10,902 bases of DNA from Chrysochromulina tobinii (taxonomy: Eukaryota; Haptophyta; Prymnesiales; Chrysochromulinaceae), in assembly GCA_001275005.1 (NCBI GenBank), contig JWZX01001406.1, positions 1 to 10,902 of the forward strand. Direction: 5' to 3'. Each line of letters opens with the position of its first letter. Position 1 is the first letter of the stretch. Below, in pieces: positions 1-6,735 of the stretch. The notes under the pieces were generated by a model that was not told the origin of the DNA, made no database searches, and saw nothing but the letters and a program-made list of their open reading frames with translations. The translations under genes and the position numbers were made by a program.

Positions 1-3000
1 AGGTGGGCGCCACCGGCGGCACTCTGACATCAGGCGATGGCAGCGGCGGTGGCGGCGGCGAGGGCGATGGCAGCGGCATGGGGTCCTCCTCGGCGGTGGG
101 GGCAACGCCTTTCAGGAAGGCATGAATCTCGCTGTGCTGTTTGGCCCTATCCACCGTGGCGGGAGCGCGCCGCGCCGCCACGCAGCCCTCCAGCGCTTTG
201 CCGCCGCTGATGAGCTTGAGCGGTTCTTTTGCTGCCCTTGAGACTTCCTTCTTCCGGCTGAGCCTTGAGAGCGAGCCACCACCAGGAGGCTTCCTGGGCG
301 GCCGCGCCTTTGCATCGGGCACGATCACTTCGGCGAGAATCTCCAGGTCGGAGTCGACGAAGCTGTCGTCCGAGCGCTCGTCCTCCGACAGAGCCTCGAA
401 GCGACGGTCGTCGTCGTCGTCGTCGCTCTCCGAGTCGAAGATGATGTCGGTGCGCAGCGCACTCGAGCGCACGGTCATCGACTCCGTGCCCTCCTCGGTC
501 TCCACTTCGATCTCATACGAGTGCCCCCATTCACAGTGGGCCGCCCGCTCCGAGGAGCGAAGCATCTGATCCCAAAATGCTGCGCTCTTCGAGAGCTCGG
601 TCACCGGGCTCGCCGCAGACGAGAGCAGCGCCGCATACGCCAGCTTCATGGCACCAGTGGCGAGCAGCCGCCATCGGTGCTTGTTGTGCGACAGTCGAAG
701 GCCGTGGGGGTACTCGAAGTGGCCCCAGTTCAAGATCTGACGAACGACCGTGCCCACTACGGGGCGCTCGCCGTCGATCTCGAGGACGACCTCGTCGCCA
801 ATCGAGTGCTCGAACTCGTCGGGCGCTCCAAGCTCTTCGAATGCGTCGCGTGCACCGATGGCCTTGGCGGCGCCGCGACGAGGGCGCAGGCCGTCCGAGG
901 CCTGTACGCGGCTGAGCGGGCCGCCGGGCGTGAGCTCGTCCCCATCGGCGGTCATGCACCTCGGACAGCTCTGCGAGCCGTACACGCAGCGCACATTGCA
1001 GAAGCCGCACGGAGCGCCCGAGGTATGGAGCTCAAGCTGCTCATGGCAAAACGACCACCGCTCAAAGTGCGCGTTGCTCAGGAGGTTGGCTCGGTACGGC
1101 CTGCCTGCGTCCGGCGTCCACGTGCCGTCGTCCTCGCGCCTCAGGTCGATGTCGACGACATGGTCAAACTCGCTGCCGGCTTCGGGCGGTCCATAGGACC
1201 GAACGCACCCCGCGTACACGCCCGACTGGCCATCAATTTTCACGGGCTTCTCCTTGGTGCCCAGCACCACCCTCCATCCGACGAGCACATATCCATATCC
1301 CTGCAGAGGGACGCCCTTGATGTTCCGGCGCAGTGCCTCGAGTCCTTCCTTGTCAGGGCGGACAATGGGCACTTCGACCGCCGCGTGCAGATTGGCCGAG
1401 GTGGGGGGGAGGGTCTTGCGCTTGCTGTGGCTGTGGCGCCCGCTCTGAAGCTGCTCACACTTGATGGCCACTGATTTGTTGTGCTCGGCAGTGGCCGCCT
1501 GTTTGCGCAGCAGCTTCGAGCGCGTGTCGCGGCGGGTTTTGTCCTTCGCGGCATGCGCCTTCTTGAGACCGTTGATCAACGCCCGGGCGTGGGCGACCGC
1601 AGCCGATTGGGCCTTGGCCATCTGTGCCCCCATGGATTTGCTTGCCTCTTCGAAGGCTACGTTCGCCGCCCCCTCATCCGGTGGCGGTGGCTGACCATGG
1701 ATGTGGGCTAATGTTTCGTTCAGCTGGGCCATGGGCTGGAGCGCAATGGCCCGACACCAGCTATGCCAAACGAGCTTGAGGTAGCTCAGAAGGTGGGCGT
1801 ACTCGACACTGTGGGCAGAGAGCATCGCCGTGCCCTCCTGGCACACGCGCTCTCGCAATGCGTGTGCCTTCGAGCGCAAACCTCTTGAGCGAACGAGAGA
1901 TTGAATCCGGCGCGCAGCCGTTGCACGAGCACGGGCCGTTGCATGCTCGGCCGCCTGCTCTGCCGCCTCCCTATCTTTTGCTCTTTGGGCATCGGACTTT
2001 GAGGACAAGCAGTGCGCGTACCATTGTTGTGCCCCCTGTGGCTGCTCCGAGCTGCGCGGCGAGGCTCGGCGAGCCTCGTTCGCCGAGGTCGAACGCGTGC
2101 GCTTCGCAGCCTTGGCAGAGGCGCCCGACGCGCCCTCGGCGGCCGGCTGCACGCGTTTCGTGCCGGCCGTGACCCCGGTCGAACGCGTGTGCTTCGCAGC
2201 CTTGGCAGAGGCGCCCGACGCGCCCTCGGCGGCCGGCTGCACGCGTTTCGTGCCGGCCGTGACCCCGAGGTCGCTCGTGGAGGAGACGTGTGCCGCCGGG
2301 TCGTCCCACTCATCGTCGGCGTCGTCGAAGTCGGGGGCACCATCAGGGGCGTTGGCATCGAGCCGGGCTACCTCGTCTCCTGCTTGCTCGTCCACCGCCG
2401 GCGCCGCCACCTCGGCCGCCACCTTCTCGGCGTCTGCCTTCTCGGGCGCAATCTTCTCTGCCGCCGCCTTCTGATCTGCCTCCATCTCGGCAGTTGTTAT
2501 CTCGGTCGCCGCTTTCTCGGAAGCCGCCGCTTTCTCGGAAGCCGCCGCTTTCTCAATTGCGGTGGCTATGTCGTCCACCTCCTTCTCTTCCGCCACCTTC
2601 TCGGCCGCCGCCAAATTGGCCGCCGCCTTCTCGAAAGCCACCTTCTCGACAGCCGCCTTCTCGGCTGCAGCGGTTTTCTCGGTCGCCGCCTTCTCGGCCG
2701 CCGCCTTCTCGGCCGCCGCCTTCTCGGCCGCCGCCGCTGCCTTCTCCTCTGCCGCCTTCTCTGCCGCCGCCTTCTCGGTGGCATCCTTCTCAACTGGTTC
2801 CATTCGCTTCAGAATAAAGTAGTGCTGTGCTGCTTGGTCGTGAGCCATGTACACGTCGTACGTCTCGACGTCGCTTATCAACGGCGCGAAAGTTCTATCG
2901 CGATTTTCGGACGCGCCGCATACCCTGATGCACACGTTGAAGGTGTTGGCCGCCGCGATCAGTTCGATTTCACCCTCGACGTACGTGCCCTCTCTTGACA

Positions 3001-6000
3001 TAAGGTCGACATACGAGTCATAGTCCACGTCGTGCACAAACTGTTCGAACTCTTCGCGGTGCTCACGCATGTACCGAATAGTCTCTTGGCGCGCACGACC
3101 GTGTTCCTGTTCCTGTTCGTTTGGTTCGTCCCATTGCAACTGCTTCGCAAGCGCACGGAAGAAGCAGTTACCGTCACCCACCACGTCCACTGCTTGCCAA
3201 CCGTGGGCTTGGAGAGCATCAAGGCGACGACGCAACGCGGGCGGCGCCTTCTCGGCTGCAGCGGTTCTCTCAGCCGCCAACGCCTCCTTGGCCACCACCT
3301 CCTCAACGGCTGCTTTCTCGGGCGCCCTCGTCCCGGCCGCCGCTATCTCGGCAGTGGCTATCTCGGCCGCCGCTATCTCAGCCGTTGCTATTTCGGTAGA
3401 CGTTATCTCAGCAGCTGCTCTTTTGGCCGCTGCTCTCTCGGCCGCCGCTATCTCAGCAGGTGCCTTCTCAGCCGCCGCCTTCTTGGCCGCCGCCTTCTCG
3501 GCCGCCGCCTTCTCGGCCGCCGCCTTTTCGGCCACCGCCTTCTCGACCGCAGCCTTCTCCTCCGCCGCCTTCTCGGCCGCGGCCTTCTCGAACGCCGCCT
3601 TCTCGGCCGCCGCCTTCTCGGCCGCCGCCTTTTCGACGGCTGCCTCTTCCGGCGCGATCTTCTCGGGCGCGATCTTCTCGGCCGCCGCCCTCTCCGCCGC
3701 CGCCTTTTCGACGGCTGCCTCTTCCGGTGCGATCTTCTCGGGCACGATCTTCTCGGCCGCCGCCTCCTCGGCCGCCGCCTTCTCGACGGCTGCCCTCTCC
3801 GCCGCCGCCTTTTCGACGGCTGCCTCTTCCGGCGCGATCTTCTCGGGCACAATCTTCTCGGCCTCCGCCTCCTCGGCCGCCGCCTTTTCGACGGCGGCCT
3901 CCTCGGGCGCGATCTTCTCGGGCGCGATCTTCTCGGCCGCCGCCTTCTCGGCTTCCGCCTTCTCGGCCGCTGCCTTCTCGAACGCCGCCTCCTCGGCCGC
4001 CGCCTTTTCGACGGCTGCCTCTTCCAGCGCGATCTTCTCGGGCGCGATCTTCTCGGCCGTCGCCTTCTCGGCTTCAGCCTTCTCGGCCGCTGCCCTCTCC
4101 TCCGCCGCCTTTTCGACGGCTGCCTCTTCCGGTGCGATCTTCTCGGGCACGATCTTCTCGGCCGCCGCCTCCTCGGCCGCCGCCTTTTCGACGGCTGCCT
4201 CTTCCATCGCGATCTTCTCGGTCGCGATCTTCTCGGCCGCCGCCCTCTCGGCCGCCGCCATTTCGGCCGCTGCCTTCTCGAACGCCGCCCTCTCGGCCGC
4301 CGCCTTCTCGACGGCTGCCCTCTCCGCCGCCGCCTTTTCGACGGCTGCCTCTTCCGGCGCGATCTTCTCGGGCACAATCTTCTCGGCCTCCGCCTCCTCG
4401 GCCGCCGCCTTTTCGACGGCGGCCTCCTCGGGCGCGATCTTCTCGGGCGCGATCTTCTCGGCCGCCGCCTTCTCGGCTTCCGCCTTCTCGGCCGCTGCCT
4501 TCTCGAACGCCGCCTCCTCGGCCGCCGCCTTTTCGACGGCTGCCTCTTCCAGCGCGATCTTCTCGCGCGCGATCTTCTCGGCCGCCGCCTCCTCGGCCGC
4601 CGCCATTTCGGCCGCTGCCTGCTCGAACGCCGCCCTCTCGGCCGCCGCCTTCTCGACGGCTGCCTCTTCCGGTGCGATCTTCTCGGTCGTGATCTTCTCG
4701 GCCGCCGCCTTCTCGGTCGCCGCCTTTTCGACGGCGGCCTCGGTCGCCGCCTTTTCGACGGCGGCCTCCTCGGGCGCGATCTTCTCGGGCGCGATCTTCT
4801 CGGCCGCCGCCTTTTCGACGGCTGCCTTTTCGACGGCGGCCTCCTCGGGCGCGATCTTCTCAGGCGCGATCTTCTCGGCCGCCGCCTTCTCGGTCGCCGC
4901 CTTTTCGACGGCAGCCTCCTCGGGCGCGATCTTCTCGGGCGCGATCTTCTCAGGCGCGATCTTCTCGGCCGCCGCCTTCTCGGTCGCCGCCTTTTCGACG
5001 GCGGCCTCCTCGGGCGCGATCTTCTCGGGCGCGATCTTCTCGGGTGCGATCGTCTGCGCTGCCGCCTTTTCGACGGCTGAGCTCACTTCCATCTCGAGCG
5101 CGCCTGTGGTCACATTGTTGACGAGCACTCAGAGGCACTCTGAGGCCATCAGAGGGCCAATCAGAGCTCGCGGCCATCCCGAGCGCGCCCTGGATGGTGG
5201 CCATCGTTATCCCGTCCGTGTCGAGTCGACTTAGCTCTCTACTTGCAATCACAATCTCCACTTGCAATCACAGTCTCCAATGGAAATCACAATCCTGAGC
5301 ACACCTTGGAGCGTATTCATCACCGCCCCGTCGGTGATGGCTTCCTTGAGCCGCTCCATGAGGTCGACTAGCTGTTCAAGTGTGATCGTACGCCGTTTCT
5401 CGAGTGAGATGATCGCCTCCTCGGTGTCCTCCGAATTGGGGATCGCCTGGAGCTTGTCCTCGAGAGCCCTGGCCGCCGCCTTCTCAGTTGCCTCTGCTCT
5501 CGCTGCCTTAGCCGCCGCCTTCTCGGCCTCAGCCGCCGCCTCCGCCTCATCTCGTTGGAGAGCACGTCGTTGCACGCGTATGGCATGGCTCGGGCATCTC
5601 TTTCGCTTCCTCGAGCGCCCCTCGCCTGATTCGACCAACGGATGTTCGTCGTCTGCAGTACCCGCCCACGCTGCTCCTCCTCCTCCTCCTCCTGCTACTG
5701 CTGCTGCTGCTGTTGCTGCTTTGACAGCTGCCGCTGCTGCTCCCGCTGCTGCTGCTGCTCCTACTCCTTCTCTTTTAGCTGCTGTTGCTGAAAATGACGA
5801 GGGTGATGAGGCTGTCGGCGTCGAGAGGGGCACGCGTGCGCCACATCCTTGTGGCGGTCTCGAATGGCGGCCGCGAGGAAAGCAATGTCGGCCGGGCGGG
5901 CGGCCGGCATTCGCAGCCGGCGAAGCCATCGGCATCGCAGTGCGTTTTTCTCCGAAACGAACGGCGCTGTCTTGGGCAAGTAATTCAGCAGTTTCGTCGT

Positions 6001-6007
6001 GGTCCAT
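1..6007 (-). CDS. OTU-domain cysteine protease (deubiquitinase-like), giant Glu-Lys-Ala-repeat protein; 3' end outside the window
   Basis: The model has exon 1 at 6007-5305 and exon 2 at 5103-1, joined in phase 1; 1,935 residues are visible and no stop is reached. Exon 1 (residues 1-234) carries a poly-Ala/Gly tract (about 83-115), a basic RKRKR cluster that could be a nuclear signal (133-137) and charged helix. Residues about 240-855 are [10 protein letters not shown] repeats. An OTU domain follows (about 858-1000), with the catalytic-loop [10 protein letters not shown] (D878, C881), the [11 protein letters not shown] strand-helix region and HYFIL (H995). A second EKAA block (1003-1135), an acidic patch, two 30-residue repeats (about 1181-1240), helices with a degenerate IQ-like [11 protein letters not shown] (about 1300), a globular region with a Cys cluster (1600-1617), an acidic Ser/Asp stretch (about 1790) and a Pro-rich tail complete it. 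OTU enzymes cleave ubiquitin or ubiquitin-like chains; the target here is unknown. The start is the first ATG of the exon 1 frame; the frame opens further only to a GTG at 6022. Without the intron, translation could instead start at the ATG at 5092. The OTU call is strong; the exon joining and start are inference. Confidence 0.8.
953..1009 (-). other. Cysteine cluster, possible zinc-binding knuckle, in the OTU protein
   Basis: The frame encodes C-x2-C-x3-C-x6-C-x2-C (residues C1600, C1603, C1607, C1614, C1617), written CGFCNVRC and SCPRCM. Two CxxC pairs ten residues apart (C1603 to C1614 carries the gap) fit a compact zinc ribbon or knuckle. It sits between two beta-rich stretches, [14 protein letters not shown] (about 1270-1310) and [20 protein letters not shown] (about 755-815), that resemble small-barrel reader modules. 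I cannot name the family. Confidence 0.5.
2087..2266 (-). repeat. Tandem pair of 90-bp repeats encoding two 30-residue copies
   Basis: Copy 1 is 2087-2176 and copy 2 is 2177-2266. By eye they differ at one base (C at 2100 versus T at 2190), giving Arg versus His in [16 protein letters not shown]. Each copy encodes [20 protein letters not shown] followed by AKAAK and TRST. The sequence is basic and low in hydrophobics, so it could act as a nuclear signal or a nucleic-acid-binding linker; that is inference. The period is a multiple of three. Confidence 0.93.
2405..2800 (-). repeat. Second EKAA repeat block, after the OTU domain
   Basis: The same EKAAA-type units recur on the C-terminal side of the OTU domain (residues about 1003-1135), but they are more diverged. 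Units include [18 protein letters not shown] and one [12 protein letters not shown]. The block grades into the acidic stretch [12 protein letters not shown] and DDADDEWDD. Confidence 0.85.
2806..3240 (-). other. OTU peptidase domain within the giant protein
   Basis: This segment encodes about 145 residues with the order of motifs expected of an OTU fold. A helix ([13 protein letters not shown]) comes first, then [16 protein letters not shown] with the nucleophile Cys codon at 3166-3164 and the preceding Asp at 3175-3173. A helical stretch ending [13 protein letters not shown] is followed by [27 protein letters not shown], the strand NVCIRVC, and HYFIL with the His codon at 2824-2822. The Cys-to-His spacing is 114 residues, normal for the family. 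The residue two after His is Phe, where many OTUs carry Asn or Asp, so the third catalytic position is not obvious. All visible catalytic residues are intact, so activity is plausible. Confidence 0.88.
3767..4040 (-). repeat. Exact 274-bp internal duplication, copy A
   Basis: Read by eye, this stretch is identical to 4292-4565, an offset of 525 bp (175 codons). The flanks differ at once (C versus T at 3766/4291, G versus C at 4041/4566). Identity this long inside an otherwise diverged repeat block points to a recent in-frame duplication or gene conversion. It could also be an assembly artefact. Confidence 0.85.
4292..4565 (-). repeat. Exact 274-bp internal duplication, copy B
   Basis: This is the second copy of 3767-4040, in the same frame and orientation. 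The 525-bp offset is a multiple of three, so the copy leaves the reading frame of the OTU protein intact. Confidence 0.85.
5104..5304 (-). other. Predicted phase-1 intron in the OTU gene
   Basis: The exon 1 frame stops at 5249 and the exon 2 frame is closed upstream by a TGA at 5131-5129, yet both lie in the same register and both encode charged helical sequence. Removing CAAG|GTGTGC ... ACCACAG|GCGCTC deletes 201 bases (67 codons), keeps the frame and replaces the ending after MNTLQ with a Gly followed by [12 protein letters not shown]. The interval also holds a 19-bp tandem repeat and a degenerate copy of the acceptor region. The exact sites are a choice by eye; other donors nearby are possible. 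Confidence 0.55.
5241..5297. repeat. 19-bp tandem repeat, about three copies, in the predicted intron
   Basis: ACTTGCAATCACAATCTCC at 5241 is followed at 5260 by the same unit with one change (AGTCTCC) and at 5279 by a diverged copy containing AATCACAATCC. It overlaps the in-frame stop that ends the exon 1 frame, which supports reading this stretch as non-coding. Confidence 0.8.
5671..5790. repeat. CTC/CTG trinucleotide tract coding poly-Gly/Ala in exon 1
   Basis: The plus strand shows a CTC run (about 5674-5694), then interrupted CTG/GCT triplets to about 5790. On the coding minus strand this gives GGGGGG and Ala runs (residues about 83-115). It is a likely length-variable site, and every change of whole units stays in frame. 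Confidence 0.85.
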
Positions 6008-6290
6008 CCGCGTTCGCCACACTTCTATATTTCGTAAAGCGGATGGGGGGAGACCACGACCGAGACGGCCATCATATTACATAGAGCTTGGCTGCCATAG
6101 GGTGGGGGTAAATTTAACCCGAGGGTCCGGAACCTTATACTTTTTCTTCGTTACCGTTTCACGAGAATCTCGCCAAGTGGCAACTTTTACCGCCGTATTT
6201 ACGCCCACATCTTGTCCGGTCCTTATTACCGTTTTACCGTAGCATACAATTTTATCAAAGGGCGGGGATCAAGTCAAGTCAAGTCAGGAA
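6008..6290 (-). promoter_or_regulatory. Putative promoter and 5' leader of the OTU gene
   Basis: This stretch is AT-richer than its surroundings and holds no convincing gene. Four TTACCG motifs (plus-strand 6151, 6187, 6226, 6234; CGGTAA on the coding strand) lie about 145-235 bases before the ATG at 6007. An AT-rich AAATATAG lies about 20 bases before that ATG, too close for a normal TATA box unless translation starts further down. The ATG context is GCGGATGG, favourable with G at -3 and +4. A short AAGTC triple repeat sits at about 6270-6287. The regulatory role is inference from position and composition. Confidence 0.4.
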
Positions 6291-6293
6291 AGC

Positions 6294-6580
6294 GCGGTGA
6301 AGGCGGTGAGGGCGGTGGCGGCGAGGGCGGAGGCGGCGGCGGCGAGGGCGAGGGTGATGATGGGGGAGATTGGGCGGCGGGGGCGAGGGCGGAGGCGGCG
6401 GCGGCGAGGGCGGCGGCGAGTGGCGAGTGCGATGGCGGAGGCGGAGGGGGCGAGGGTGTTGGCGGCGACGGAGGCGGTGACGGTGTGGCGGAGGCGAGGG
6501 TATAGTGGCGGGGAGGGTGGTGGTGGGGAGGGCGGCGGAGGCAAGAGTGGCGGAGGCGAGGGCGGCGACAGCCAGGGGGG
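6294..6580. repeat. Purine-rich GGC/GAG minisatellite
   Basis: The plus strand is almost all G and A with regular C, in degenerate units such as GGCGGAGGCGAGGGC and GGCGGCGAGGGC. Several frames stay open across it, giving Pro/Arg/Ala- or Gly/Glu-rich strings with no conserved sequence. A weaker patch of similar composition lies at 37-80 inside the OTU gene. I read this as non-coding satellite between the two genes, probably partly in the 3' untranslated region of the ART-LRR transcript. Confidence 0.75.
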
Positions 6581-6735
6581 CGGCGTCGAAGATGGGTGCG
6601 TCGGCGTGCAGCTCGCGCAGCCCGGCGGCGGCGGCGATGAGCGACGTGACGTGCTCAACACTCAGCCGGTTGCCGATCAGAGAGTGGTGGCGCAGCGAGG
6701 TGCATCGAGGCAAGGCGTCGCATAGGAGCGACACC
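6570..6735 (-). pseudogene. Out-of-frame continuation of the LRR domain
   Basis: In a frame different from the upstream exon, this stretch encodes an LRR-like unit: SLLCDALPRCTSLRHHSLIG, then NRLSVEHVTSLIAAAAGLRE. The L-x-x-L/H-x-L-x-x-N-x-L spacing matches the repeats before it. The upstream frame instead gives MRRLASMHLAAPP and stops at 6655. This frame has no ATG of its own (only GTG at 6734) and has stops just upstream of 6740. It then dissolves into the minisatellite. It could be a frameshifted gene end, an unrecognised splice, or a base-calling indel. Confidence 0.6.

Larger units (their letters stand above)
3244..5090 (-). repeat. Long coding repeat: EKAA(A/V) and EKIAPE modules
   Basis: About 610 codons are built from 5-residue units: GAG AAG GCG GC(G/C) GCC (EKAAA), a variant with GTC (EKAAV), EEAAV, and GAG AAG ATC GCG CCC (EKIAP). 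The units are organised in higher-order blocks such as [21 protein letters not shown]. All three plus-strand frames are also largely open because so few codons are used. The expected protein is a long, charged, helical or disordered stalk. Repeats on this scale usually vary in number between strains. Confidence 0.9.

Noticed and set aside
521-2998. Plus-strand open frames at 521-1474, 1481-1711 and 2012-2998
   Set aside because: All lie in exact codon register opposite the OTU gene frame, so they are shadows caused by high GC and stop-poor sequence. They show no recognisable motifs.
3448-4377. Minus-strand Arg/Pro-rich frame that could be taken for a basic protamine-like protein
   Set aside because: It is the same repeat read one base out of register with the EKAA frame; composition follows from the repeat alone.
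3250-5090. Regularly spaced repeats that could suggest a CRISPR array
   Set aside because: The units are 15 bp multiples with no unique spacers, lie in a continuous reading frame, and the setting is eukaryotic.
5128-5144. CTCAGAG-GCA-CTCTGAG inverted repeat inside the predicted intron
   Set aside because: The arms are 7 bp with a 3-base loop, expected by chance at this scale, and it has no T-tract or partner to suggest a function.
3032-5234. Two plus-strand open frames of about 680 and 720 codons (LLGRR- and [10 protein letters not shown]-type repeats)
   Set aside because: They are antisense to the EKAA repeat. With only a handful of codons in the repeat no stop can arise in these frames, and the translations have no domain or motif. 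The minus frame carries the OTU domain and continues on both sides.
6007-6022. Start of the OTU gene at 6022
   Set aside because: That codon is GTG. The ATG at 6007, in a favourable GCGGATGG context, is the first normal start in the frame.
6212-6734. Several open frames through the minisatellite on both strands
   Set aside because: Translations are Gly/Glu, Arg or Pro/His strings that simply follow the repeat; only the LRR-like piece at 6570-6735 has protein character.
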